From contig DASVEG010000262.1 in NCBI GenBank assembly GCA_036380695.1, positions 1 to 20,077 of the forward strand: a stretch of 20,077 nt of DNA, in the 5' to 3' direction. Positions within the stretch are counted from its first letter, which is position 1. Every line of letters starts with the position of its first letter. Shown here piece after piece: positions 7,624-15,061 of the stretch. Position numbers and translations under genes: made by a program. This stretch comes from DASVEG01 sp036380695 (lineage in GTDB: Bacteria > Actinomycetota > Acidimicrobiia > Acidimicrobiales > CADCTF01). The notes beneath the pieces are model-generated. The model ran no database searches. It saw nothing but the letters and a program-made list of their open reading frames with translations, and had not been told where the DNA came from.

Positions 7624-7736
7624 TGTCCCGCGCCGTCGTTGTCGCGTTCGGTGTCACCGCCACCGGAGACCGAGAAGTAGTCGGTGTCGACGTCGGTGAC
7701 AGCGAAGACGGCGCCGCGGCTCATCACCGAGGACAT
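7620..7736 (-). CDS. 38-aa mini-ORF coupled to the SCO6745-like gene
   Basis: ATG 7736 opens a 38-codon frame whose TGA (7622-7620) overlaps the GTG start of the next gene. Most codons end in G or C, with GTC, GAC and ACC favoured as in neighbouring genes, and the product is acidic (VTDVDTDYFSVSG, then GGDTERDND). No clear Shine-Dalgarno sequence precedes it. It could be a small protein, a translation-coupling leader or the remnant of a longer gene. No family was recognised. Confidence 0.4.
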   Translation of the reverse strand: MSSVMSRGAVFAVTDVDTDYFSVSGGGDTERDNDGAGQ

Positions 7737-7800
7737 CGATGCACTGAGGCATGCCGCCCCCTGGCGTTGAAGCCTCGACCCGGCGACCCGGCGGGACGGA

Positions 7801-9567
7801 TCAGCGCGGCTTCGACCCGCCGCGGCGGTTCCGTACCCTCACGGTGATCACGTCGCCTTGCTCGGGCACGTCGCCGAGCCCGACGGTGATCGCGACCGGC
7901 TCGACCGGACGGTGGCCCTCCGGAACGGTCTCGACCACCCAGTAGGGGCCAAGCGCGATGTCGGTCATCGTGCAGGTTCCGAACGAGCCCGACGCGGTCG
8001 TCGTGCAGCTCGCAGCGACCGCGACATCCTCCGCCCCGCGCGCACCTCCGACAGGGACGGCGTCGATCACCGTTGTGAAGAGGACATCGGCGACGACCAC
8101 GGCTTTGCCTGTGCCCGACTTCTCGATCACGACCGTTCCCGGCACGGGCGTGTTGGCGATGTCGATCGTGTCGGTGTCACCGCCACCGATCGAGACGGCC
8201 ACCGGTGACGCCGCGGAGTAGCCCGCCGGCACCACTGTCTCCGCCAACCAATACACCCCGACCGGCACGTCACCGATCGTGCAGGTGCCCGCCGAGCCCG
8301 TGGTGCAACCGTCCACCGCCACGGTGTCTTCGGCCCCGCGGCTCCCACCGGTCGGGACGTCGTCGCCGAACAAGGTGAAGCCGGCGCCGGGAAGCGGAGC
8401 ACCGCCCGCGCCCGTCTTGTTCACCACGACGGTTCCCACAGGAGGTGGCGCGACGCCGACGATGATGGTCTTCGTCTCCTCGTCGAAGTCGCCTTGGTCG
8501 TCGGTTACCCGCAGGCGAGCGGTGTAAGTGCCCGGGTTGGCGTACGTGAACGACGTCGTGACCCCCGACGCGTCGAAGCTGCCGTTGTTCGTGAAGTCCC
8601 ACTGATAGGACGCGACCGGTCGCACCGAGGTGCTCGGACCAGCGCTGAAGTCCACCGTGAGCGGCGCGCTGCCGGTGGCCGGTGTGGCCGTGATGCCGGC
8701 GACGATCGCGGCCGTAGGCCGCTTCGGGGTGAACTCGACGAGCAACTGCGCCTCGTTGTTGCCCGCGGCCGACGGAAGCCCGAGGTTGTTGTTGAGCTCG
8801 TCGTTGAAGTCGACCGCGCCGAAGAAGGCGCTGCCGCAGAACTGCGCACCCGGGACAGAGAAGGAGTTGTTGACGATCGTCGCTCGCCCGTCTACGTAGG
8901 GAACTCCCGTGATCGGCGTGTTCGGTCCCGGTGGTGACGTCGTGCCGCTGACCAACGCGTTGATGTCGATCGGGTTGATCTGGCAGTCCGCGTCAAGAGG
9001 GCCGCCGTCGAGATCGATGCGCAGTTGCATGCGGAGGCTGACGGCGCCAGTCAGTGGGTTGACGAAACCCGTGAAGTCCGTCAGAGGACTGAACGTCATG
9101 GTGACGACGAAGTCGTCGACAATCCCACCGCTCGACTCGTCAGCGTTCACGTAGAGGTACTGCGGGGGGAAGCTGACTCCCGAGGCCGGGAACGTCATCA
9201 CCCCGTTGGCCGCCACGGTGCCGTCCGTGAACTGGATCGGCTCCAAGGGCTGGAATCCGCCCGCCGTCTCGCTGTCGTCGGTGGCGCTCGTGCATTGCGC
9301 GTCTGCGGGATAGTCGACCGCCGCGTCCTGGTCCTGGTCCCCGTTGTTGACGCCGTCGCTGCACTCGGCCAACTGGCCTTCGTACCGGAAGTCGAACGCG
9401 TTCGTCTTGAACCGCAGGAACCCGTCCTGCACCACGAGACCGAAGCCGCCGCCCGGATTCCCTACTTTGGCCGCGTGCGCCACGCCCGGATCGACCATCA
9501 CGAGACCGGCCACCGCCAGCACGCCAAGGACGACTCGCGCGACGCGCGTCGCCTTCGAGTTCCTCAT
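7801..9567 (-). CDS. Secreted PKD and double SpaA-like surface protein
   Basis: This 588-aa protein has a clear Sec signal peptide (residues 1-32, ending GVAHA). Next comes a CSDGVNNGDQDQDAAVDYPA segment, an Asp-rich probably Ca2+-binding loop closed by Cys92. A beta-rich region with paired Cys195/Cys244 follows, then a PKD domain (about 284-371, PLTVDFSAG and YQWDFTNNG), and two tandem SpaA/prealbumin-like modules (about 377-474 and 476-580) sharing GARGAED or GSRGAED, C-T-T, TCT and YW-ETV motifs. It is presumably an extracellular or cell-wall adhesion or matrix protein. No LPXTG motif or C-terminal membrane anchor is present. The start is supported by GGGAGG 6-7 bases upstream of ATG 9567. 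Confidence 0.85.
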   Translation of the reverse strand: MRNSKATRVARVVLGVLAVAGLVMVDPGVAHAAKVGNPGGGFGLVVQDGFLRFKTNAFDFRYEGQLAECSDGVNNGDQDQDAAVDYPADAQCTSATDDSETAGGFQPLEPIQFTDGTVAANGVMTFPASGVSFPPQYLYVNADESSGGIVDDFVVTMTFSPLTDFTGFVNPLTGAVSLRMQLRIDLDGGPLDADCQINPIDINALVSGTTSPPGPNTPITGVPYVDGRATIVNNSFSVPGAQFCGSAFFGAVDFNDELNNNLGLPSAAGNNEAQLLVEFTPKRPTAAIVAGITATPATGSAPLTVDFSAGPSTSVRPVASYQWDFTNNGSFDASGVTTSFTYANPGTYTARLRVTDDQGDFDEETKTIIVGVAPPPVGTVVVNKTGAGGAPLPGAGFTLFGDDVPTGGSRGAEDTVAVDGCTTGSAGTCTIGDVPVGVYWLAETVVPAGYSAASPVAVSIGGGDTDTIDIANTPVPGTVVIEKSGTGKAVVVADVLFTTVIDAVPVGGARGAEDVAVAASCTTTASGSFGTCTMTDIALGPYWVVETVPEGHRPVEPVAITVGLGDVPEQGDVITVRVRNRRGGSKPR

Positions 9568-10139
9568 TCCCAGCCTCCCGCCTCACGCTATGTGGCGTAA
9601 GCGTACTCTTCGCGCCTGGCTTGCGACCACGTTGCGTGCTCGTGCCCGCCTTGCGGTTCGTACGCCACGGCGATCCGGTAGCCGCCGTCGAACGTGGCCG
9701 CGCCTTCGGGCCCGAGGCCGGGTTGGTGACGACCGCGTTCGTCGCCGTGGCCGGCGTCACCGCAGTCTTGTGGCCTCCAGGCGCGAGCGTCAGGACGCCC
9801 CGCTCCGTCGCCTGTCCACCTGACGCGCGAGCGGTCGCTGCTCCGGACTTCGCGGGCCCGCATCCGACGGGTCCAGCGGTGCTCGCTCGCGGGACTGCAT
9901 CCACAAGCATCGAACAGGGCCGCGAGACGCTCCGTCACGGGCACTGGAGCCGGGTGCATCAGGGCCGGTCAGCGGTGCATCAGTGGTGCATCACGCATGC
10001 CCGAACGCGGCGGAGTGCCTCGTGGGAGCGTGCGCACAAGCCCCGGTACGCGCTCGGATACGCGCTTCCGTCGGTCCGGAAATCGACGTCCTTCAATCCG
10101 GCGAGGGACAAACCTCGTCCGACCAGGAAGGTCTCGGGG
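9568..10139. other. Long gap with no confident gene
   Basis: This stretch between the secreted-protein gene and tRNA-Lys has no frame I can accept. A plus-strand frame from 9621 runs into tRNA-Lys and a minus-strand frame ends at 9588; neither resembles a known protein. Minus-strand codon use is gene-like on both sides of about 9710 but in different frames, which could mean a decayed or frameshifted gene. Three GGTGCATCA repeats lie at 9953-9994. Confidence 0.5.
9953..9994. repeat. Three GGTGCATCA direct repeats
   Basis: GGTGCATCA occurs at 9953-9961, 9974-9982 and 9985-9993. Start-to-start distances are 21 and 11 bases, about two and one helical turns, so a protein could bind all copies on one DNA face. 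They lie in the gene-free region downstream of the minus-strand tRNA genes. Function unknown. Confidence 0.5.
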
Positions 10140-10211
10140 TGCGCCCCCTGGGATTCGAACCCAGAACCTGCGGATTAAGAGTCCGTTGCTCTGCCGTTGA
10201 GCTAGAGGCGC
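10140..10211 (-). tRNA. trnK: tRNA-Lys(CTT)
   Basis: Read on the minus strand, the acceptor arm starts GCGCCTC at 10211 and pairs with GGGGCGC at 10147-10141 (one G-T pair), with A at the discriminator position 10140. The D arm is GCTC..GAGC, and the T arm CTGGG-TTCGAAT-CCCAG is perfect. The anticodon loop CTCTTAA gives anticodon CTT. The 3' CCA is not encoded. It lies 47 bases downstream of tRNA-His on the same strand. Confidence 0.95.
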
Positions 10212-10214
10212 AAA

Positions 10215-10238
10215 CCGGCCGCCCCTAAGGGCGGCCGG
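10215..10238 (-). terminator. Perfect 10-bp hairpin between the two tRNAs
   Basis: CCGGCCGCCC (10215-10224) and GGGCGGCCGG (10229-10238) pair perfectly around a 4-base loop. On the minus strand the stem is followed by TTT and then tRNA-Lys after one more base. It may end part of the tRNA-His transcription or guide processing of a two-tRNA transcript. Confidence 0.5.
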
Positions 10239-10258
10239 GACGAGCGAGTGTAGCGGAG

Positions 10259-10334
10259 GGTGGCTAAGGGGACTCGAACCCCCGACCTCCTGGACCACAA
10301 CCAGGCGCTCTAACCAGGCTGAGCTATAGCCACC
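10259..10334 (-). tRNA. trnH: tRNA-His(GTG)
   Basis: The minus strand gives acceptor GTGGCTA paired perfectly with TAGCCAC. The anticodon stem CCTGG/CCAGG encloses loop TTGTGGT, anticodon GTG, and the T arm is GGGGG-TTCGAGT-CCCCT. A G at 10334 and C at 10259 provide the G-1:C73 pair specific to histidine tRNAs; the coordinates include both. CCA is not encoded. Confidence 0.95.
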
Positions 10335-10441
10335 ACGAAGCCCGCCATTCTCGCGCACGCGGACCCCACCCACGACCGCGTTCGCGGGTCTGCGCGACGA
10401 GAGGGGCGAGTACCGCGGCTCAACCGCGCAAGACTGCGGGG

Positions 10442-10972
10442 ATGAGCGGCTACGTGTGCCTCGAGTGCGGCCTCGAGTACGACTCCATCACGCCCTCCGA
10501 CGCGAAGGTTGCGATCCGGTCGTTCCCCCGTCGCTTCCGAGCGGCGCTCGCCGCGGCGATGGAGGACGAGTCAGACGAGGGCCTCGTGCGGCGCCGGCCA
10601 GAGCCCGCCGTGTGGTCCGCGCTGGAGTACACGATGCACGTCGCGGAGATGCTCGACGCCATGGCCGGCATCGTCCGCGCCATGCGTATCGGCGCGGATA
10701 CCGCCCCCCACGTCTGGGATCCCGACGAGCGCGCCGCCGCCGGCCAGTACAACGAACAGGACCCCGTCGCCGCGTTGGACCTGCTGGCGAACGGCGCCGA
10801 GCGATTCGCGGCCGAGGTGGAGCAGGTGGCACCCGAAGAATGGAGCGCGACGGCGGCGTTCCCGTGGGGCGAGCGCGACTTGCTGACGATGATGCGCAAC
10901 GGCGTCCACGAAGGCAGCCACCACTTGCGCGACGTCGAACGCGTCCTCGAACGGGCGCGCGCCAAGCGATGA
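10442..10972 (+). CDS. DinB-family protein with N-terminal Cys pair
   Basis: The 176-aa protein is a DinB-like four-helix bundle: WSALEYTMHVAEMLDAMAG carries the first His, and NGVHEGSHHLRDVERVL the later H-x3-H pair. It differs from the family norm in its start, YVCLECGLEYDSI, a C-x2-C knuckle that resembles half a zinc ribbon. No strong ribosome site precedes ATG 10442. It is the first gene of a four-gene block: its TGA overlaps the ATG of the next gene (ATGA). It may be a thiol-dependent transferase or isomerase; position next to fumarylacetoacetase suggests a role in aromatic breakdown, perhaps replacing another DinB-type maleylpyruvate/maleylacetoacetate isomerase, but that is inference. 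Confidence 0.85.
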   Translation: MSGYVCLECGLEYDSITPSDAKVAIRSFPRRFRAALAAAMEDESDEGLVRRRPEPAVWSALEYTMHVAEMLDAMAGIVRAMRIGADTAPHVWDPDERAAAGQYNEQDPVAALDLLANGAERFAAEVEQVAPEEWSATAAFPWGERDLLTMMRNGVHEGSHHLRDVERVLERARAKR

Positions 10973-11883
10973 CGCGGCCCGCGCCCGCACCTGCGGGCAC
11001 CGCCGCGCTGCTCGCGCAGCTCGTCGACGACGCCGGCCTGTTCCCGCCGGCGTCGCTGCCCATGGGCGAGGCCGTCGACGCTCACCTCGCCGCGCGAGCG
11101 GGGCAGTTCCGCTGGATGCTCGGACGCTTCGTCTGCCCCGCGCACAGGATCGACGAGCTCGACCGCGCTGCTCGCGGTGATGCGGCCGAGTCTCTCCGCT
11201 TGACCGTGCTGCTCGGCGCGGACGCGTCCGAATGGACGCGCTCGGCCGAGGCCGTCACCGAGGTCGTCAAGCGCCGGGGGTGGACCGTCGAGCTCGTGGA
11301 AGCACCACTGCCCGACGCGGCCGTGGCCGACCGCGCACGCGAGTTGGTGGGCATCGCCGGCGACCTCGGGGCGGACCGCGCGTTCGTCGAGTTGCCGTGG
11401 TCGGAGTTCCCGCTCGACCGTCTCGGCGACGCGGTCGAGACCGCAGCCGGGGCGGGCGCGGGCATCAAGGTCCGGTGCGGCGGTCTGACCGCCGACGCGT
11501 TCCCTCCACCTGCGCTCCTCGCTTCCGTGCTCGCGTCGTGCCGCGACGCGTCCACGCCGATGAAGGCGACGGCTGGCCTGCACCATCCGTTCCGCCACCC
11601 CGACCCCGAGACGGGCGCGGTCATGCACGGCTTCGTCAACCTCGCGGTGGCGGCGGTGCTCGCGACGGTCCACGGCCTCGGGGAAGGCGACCTCGCCGCA
11701 GTGCTCGCCGACGACGACGAAGACGCGTTCGTGGTCGACACGCGCGTCGGATGGCGCGACCTCGATGCATCGCAAGAAGACGTCGCCCGCGCGCGGCGAG
11801 ACCTGTTCGTCGGGTTCGGCAGTTGCAGCTTTCGCGAGCCGGTCGACGACCTCGTCGCGCTCGGCATACTCACGTCGGCATGA
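10969..11883 (+). CDS. Conserved hypothetical protein in the fumarylacetoacetase operon
   Basis: This 304-aa protein begins at ATG 10969, inside the stop of the DinB gene, and ends in an ATGA overlap with fumarylacetoacetase. The order of strands and helices (LTVLLGAD, WTVELVEAPL, ADRAFVELPW, AGIKVRCGGL, MKATAGLHHPFRH) looks like a TIM-barrel-type enzyme; Lys199 and the GLHHPFRH signature at 203-210 are likely functional residues. Other conserved-looking parts are DDAGLFPPASLPM near the N-terminus and GFGSCSFREPVDDL near the C-terminus. I have no name for the family and do not assign a reaction. Tight coupling to fumarylacetoacetase suggests a step in the same aromatic or acid pathway. Confidence 0.85.
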   Translation: MTRPAPAPAGTAALLAQLVDDAGLFPPASLPMGEAVDAHLAARAGQFRWMLGRFVCPAHRIDELDRAARGDAAESLRLTVLLGADASEWTRSAEAVTEVVKRRGWTVELVEAPLPDAAVADRARELVGIAGDLGADRAFVELPWSEFPLDRLGDAVETAAGAGAGIKVRCGGLTADAFPPPALLASVLASCRDASTPMKATAGLHHPFRHPDPETGAVMHGFVNLAVAAVLATVHGLGEGDLAAVLADDDEDAFVVDTRVGWRDLDASQEDVARARRDLFVGFGSCSFREPVDDLVALGILTSA

Positions 11884-13133
11884 CCTCGCCGGACGCCGCG
11901 GGCTTCTCCACCGCGAACCTGCCGTACGGCGCGTTCTCGACCCCGGACGACCCGACCGACGTGCGGCTCGGGGTCGCCATCGAAGGGTCGATCCTCGACC
12001 TGCGCGCCGTTTCACAGCGCGGCCTCCTGCCGTCTGACGTCACCCCGCTCGTGACCGGGCGCCGACTCGATCCATTGCTCGCCGCAGAGCCAGACGTATG
12101 GCGTTCTCTGCGGTCCCGGCTGGTTTCGTTGTTGGGCGACGGACCTGCGGGGCGCCGGACGATCGAGCCCTTGCTGTTCGACCGAGCGACCGCCGTGATG
12201 CACCTCCCCTTCACGGTCAACGACTACGTCGACTTCTACAGCTCGATCGAACACGCGACCAACCTCGGTCGGCTGATGCGTCCCGACGGCGATCCGCTCC
12301 TGCCGAACTGGCGCCATTTGCCCGTCGGCTACCACGGCCGATCGAGCACGGTCGTCGTGAGCGGCACCCCGGTGCGGCGGCCGCTCGGGCAGACACGCGC
12401 GCCGGACGCCGCGAACCCCACGTTCGGGCCGTGCCGCCTCCTCGACTTCGAGTTGGAGGTGGGCTTCGTCACCGGGGGGAGGCCGAACGCGCACGGCGAG
12501 CCCATCCCTATCGACGACGCGGAGACACGCATCTTCGGCCTCGTGCTCGTGAACGACTGGAGCGCCCGGGACGTACAGGCGTGGGAGTACCAACCGCTCG
12601 GCCCGTTCCTCGCGAAGTCGTTCGCCACCTCGATCTCGCCGTGGGTCGTTCCGCTCGACGCGCTCGCCCCGCACCGGGTGCCCGCTCCGGCACAAGAGCC
12701 GGACCCGCTCCCCTACCTACGGGCCGCGCGTCGTCTTGGGCTCGACCTCGAGCTGGAGGTCGAGGTCGCGGGCACCGTCGTCAGCCGCACCAACTTCCGC
12801 CACATGTACTGGACGATGGCGCAACAGCTCGCGCACATGGCGAGCAACGGCACCGTCGTGCGACCGGGCGACCTCTACGCGTCGGGCACCGTGTCCGGGC
12901 CGGACCGCGGCAGCGAAGGCAGCCTGATCGAGATCACGAGGCGCGGCGCCGACCCCATCGCGCTCGACGACGATTCGACGCGGACGTTCCTCGAAGACGG
13001 CGACCACGTCGTCATCCGCGGCTGGTGCGGACGCGAGTCTGATGACGGCGACGGCCCGCCGGTCGTCAGCTTCGGCTCGGTCGACGGCACCGTCGTCCCC
13101 GCGCCGGCCGCGGCGCCGGGCGGTGGATCGTGA
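11880..13133 (+). CDS. fahA: Fumarylacetoacetase
   Basis: The 417-aa enzyme splits fumarylacetoacetate into fumarate and acetoacetate, the last step of tyrosine and homogentisate degradation in the cytosol. It has the N-terminal SH3-like region (about 1-100) and the C-terminal FAH fold. Catalytic-type residues are visible: Asp115 and His125 in VNDYVDFYSSIEHATNLG, metal ligands Glu191 and Glu193 in DFELEVGF, Asp226, Arg230, Gln233 and Tyr237 in NDWSARDVQAWEYQPLGP, Lys246 and Thr250 in AKSFAT. Length is normal for the family (about 400-430). Start ATG 11880 overlaps the preceding stop and the TGA overlaps the next GTG. No homogentisate dioxygenase gene is in this window. Confidence 0.97.
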   Translation: MTSPDAAGFSTANLPYGAFSTPDDPTDVRLGVAIEGSILDLRAVSQRGLLPSDVTPLVTGRRLDPLLAAEPDVWRSLRSRLVSLLGDGPAGRRTIEPLLFDRATAVMHLPFTVNDYVDFYSSIEHATNLGRLMRPDGDPLLPNWRHLPVGYHGRSSTVVVSGTPVRRPLGQTRAPDAANPTFGPCRLLDFELEVGFVTGGRPNAHGEPIPIDDAETRIFGLVLVNDWSARDVQAWEYQPLGPFLAKSFATSISPWVVPLDALAPHRVPAPAQEPDPLPYLRAARRLGLDLELEVEVAGTVVSRTNFRHMYWTMAQQLAHMASNGTVVRPGDLYASGTVSGPDRGSEGSLIEITRRGADPIALDDDSTRTFLEDGDHVVIRGWCGRESDDGDGPPVVSFGSVDGTVVPAPAAAPGGGS

Positions 13134-13675
13134 CGGCGCGGCGCGACGACCCCGTCGAGCAGCAAGTGATCGAGGCGCTCACTCGTGCAGGCGTCGAGTT
13201 CGACGTGCTCGACTGCGACCCTGCGTTCGCCGACACCGCGGCGTTCTGCGAGCGCTACGGCATCGCCCCCGACGTCTCGGCCAACGCCATCGTCGTCGCC
13301 TCGAAGAAGGAGCCGAAGCAGTTCGTCACGTGCGTGGTGCTCGCCACGACACGACTCGACGTCAACGGTGTCGTGCGCAAGCGGATGGGGGTGAACAAGG
13401 CGTCGTTCGCGTCGCCTGAGGACACGATGGCGCTCACGGGGATGATGATCGGCGGCGTCACCCCGTTCGCCCTTCCTCCGGGCCTGCCGGTCTGGGTGGA
13501 CGCGCGGGTGGTGCGCCGCGAGCGCGTGGTCGTCGGAGGCGGTAGCCGGTCGATGAAGGTGTTCGTCGACTCGCGCGTGTTCGAGCTGCTCGATGGCTTC
13601 GAGGTCGTCGAGGGATTGGCGAATGAACCGCCGACGACCTCGCCTACCCTGACGCAGGAGAACCCGCCCTCGTAG
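13130..13675 (+). CDS. YbaK/EbsC-family aminoacyl-tRNA editing-like protein
   Basis: The 181-aa product has the YbaK fold: an N-terminal helix and strand (VIEALTRAGVEFDVLDCD), IVVASKKEPKQFVTCVVLA with the conserved Lys cluster near residues 59-64, and ALTGMMIGGVTPFALP with the family GG-V-T/S-P-F motif at 108-113. Family members deacylate mischarged tRNAs (Cys-tRNA-Pro, Ala-tRNA-Pro). Substrate here is unknown. It starts at GTG 13130, overlapping the fumarylacetoacetase stop. The C-terminal tail after about 165 is low-complexity (Pro, Thr, Ser) and its TAG stop lies inside the tRNA-Arg gene, so the tail has probably been lengthened by chance until it met that stop. Confidence 0.9.
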   Translation: MTARRDDPVEQQVIEALTRAGVEFDVLDCDPAFADTAAFCERYGIAPDVSANAIVVASKKEPKQFVTCVVLATTRLDVNGVVRKRMGVNKASFASPEDTMALTGMMIGGVTPFALPPGLPVWVDARVVRRERVVVGGGSRSMKVFVDSRVFELLDGFEVVEGLANEPPTTSPTLTQENPPS

Positions 13676-13739
13676 CTCAGCTGGATAGAGCATCGGACTT
13701 CTAATCCGCAGGTCGCAGGTTCGAATCCTGCCGAGGGCG
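13666..13739 (+). tRNA. trnR: tRNA-Arg(TCT)
   Basis: Acceptor GCCCTCG (13666-13672) pairs with CGAGGGC (13732-13738), discriminator G 13739. D arm GCTC..GAGC, anticodon loop CTTCTAA (anticodon TCT), T arm GCAGG-TTCGAAT-CCTGC, all well formed. CCA is not encoded. Its first ten bases are also the end of the YbaK-like CDS, whose stop is the conserved TAG at tRNA positions 8-10; transcription from the upstream operon probably runs into it. Confidence 0.96.
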
Positions 13740-13810
13740 CCGATTCGACGATCGACGACGGCTCTAGCCCCTTGCGAGACCGCGTCGTTTTGCCGCATTG
13801 TGACGGCAGC

Positions 13811-13826
13811 CGCACCGCACGGTGCG
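13811..13826. promoter_or_regulatory. Palindrome upstream of the unknown gene pair
   Basis: CGCACCG (13811-13817) and CGGTGCG (13820-13826) are perfect 7-bp arms with two bases between, 26 bases before the start at 13852. It may be an operator or, less likely, a small hairpin in the leader. No clear -10/-35 boxes were identified. Confidence 0.35.
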
Positions 13827-13851
13827 ACGCGCGACAACGGCGGGAGGGCGG

Positions 13852-15051
13852 ATGCCGCTGCTCATCGACGAGCTTGCGAAACAGGTCCTCGAACAGACGA
13901 GGATCGTGACGAACGGGCCGCTGTTGCAGCCCGAGGAACCCTTGCGGCTCGAGGTCATTCCTGGCGGTGGGGCCGGTGCCCAGCCGGTCAGCGACACTTT
14001 GAACTTCGTGCTCGGGTCCTCGACGTCGTTCGGCGCGCTGCAGATCGACGTGACCTACAAGATCCAGCGCAACGGGGCCGACCTCACCGAGCAGACCGCG
14101 TCGGCGCCCGGCCAGTACATCAAGATCCCGCAGCAGACGGCGTCGACGCCCGCGACGGTCGCCGGGCTGTTGTCGTTCGCGTTCTTGTTGGCCCCGAAGA
14201 TCAAGCTCGTGAAGGCGAAGCCGCCGACGGACGTCCGGCTAGGGCTGCCGGCACTTGATCACAAGCTGATCGTCACCGTCACGGTCAAGAGCCCGAAGCT
14301 CACCGAGGCCGAGCCGAGCCGGACCGTGGAGATCCCCTTCACCGTCCCCACGATCTCGATCCCGCTGCCGATCCCGCCCGCCGTCTGCATCTGCGCGGAG
14401 GACGCGAACCTCGGTGGGGAGCGCCATCTCGTCATGCTCCCGCCAGGGTCGCCGGAGTCGGTCGCGCAGATCGTCGCCGCGTACAACAGCGTGCTCGACA
14501 CGCTCAACGCCCTCGAGTCGGTGCTCTCGCTGCTGTCTGCCGTCGTCGCGCCGCTCAAGCTCGTGACGAAGACGCTGGCGAAAATCTCTGCGCCGTACAT
14601 CACCACGTCGGCCCGCGTGCAGGACTTCGACGACTACGACAACTTCGACGACGAGATGTCGTCGTTCCTCATCGTCGCTCCGACCGGCTACGGGGTGAAG
14701 TTCTCGGACACCGCGAACCCGGGTGACTGGGATGACACCGGCGACAACGGCATGCGCACGTACAAGGTGATCGACATCCTGCAGCTGCCAGGCCACGCCG
14801 CGTACGGCTCGTACCTGATGAACAAGCTCGCGATGAACGCGACCGACCTGACGACGTTGCGAGATCGCGTGGCAGAGCTCAGCGGCGTGACGACCGACAA
14901 GGCCCAGCTCGGCATCGGGGTGTTCTTCGTGCACGACCTCGCCAGCTCCGAGACGCCCCACGACCTTCGCCATTACGAGACGTCGGGCGACACCGACGAG
15001 GAAGTCAACGACGACGTCGAGTCCGCGATGTGGATCACCGGAGAGGGTTGA
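13852..15051 (+). CDS. Unknown 399-aa protein, first gene of a two-gene unit
   Basis: ATG 13852 was preferred over 13822 because GGGAGGG (13842-13848) lies 3 bases before it. There is no signal peptide. Residues about 45-180 are beta-rich (IDVTYKIQRNG, LIVTVTVKSP, a Pro/Ile-rich IPLPIPP run, then VCICAEDAN). Residues 201-247 form a long hydrophobic or amphipathic helix pair (IVAAYNSVLDTLNALESVLS, then LLSAVVAPLKLVTKTLAKI). An acidic linker (DFDDYDNFDDEMS, 258-270) leads to a second alpha/beta region (SFLIVAPTGYG to about 361), and the C-terminus is again acidic. I recognise no family. The helix pair could pack into an oligomer or a membrane; this is speculative. It is followed after 10 bases by the repeat-linker gene. 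Confidence 0.75.
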   Translation: MPLLIDELAKQVLEQTRIVTNGPLLQPEEPLRLEVIPGGGAGAQPVSDTLNFVLGSSTSFGALQIDVTYKIQRNGADLTEQTASAPGQYIKIPQQTASTPATVAGLLSFAFLLAPKIKLVKAKPPTDVRLGLPALDHKLIVTVTVKSPKLTEAEPSRTVEIPFTVPTISIPLPIPPAVCICAEDANLGGERHLVMLPPGSPESVAQIVAAYNSVLDTLNALESVLSLLSAVVAPLKLVTKTLAKISAPYITTSARVQDFDDYDNFDDEMSSFLIVAPTGYGVKFSDTANPGDWDDTGDNGMRTYKVIDILQLPGHAAYGSYLMNKLAMNATDLTTLRDRVAELSGVTTDKAQLGIGVFFVHDLASSETPHDLRHYETSGDTDEEVNDDVESAMWITGEG

Positions 15052-15061
15052 GGGCGGCAGC

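Noticed and set aside
9621..10178. 185-codon plus-strand frame
   Set aside because: It reads into the tRNA-Lys gene, has no ribosome site, and its composition is Arg/Pro-rich; no recognisable protein.
13666..13739. Attachment-site duplication of the tRNA-Arg 3' end
   Set aside because: I looked downstream for a repeat of the T-arm and acceptor sequence and found none in the window, and no integrase gene is present.
12875..13837. Long minus-strand frames across the YbaK and tRNA-Arg region
   Set aside because: Antisense shadows of the YbaK-like gene; they translate through the tRNA, which is diagnostic of a chance frame.
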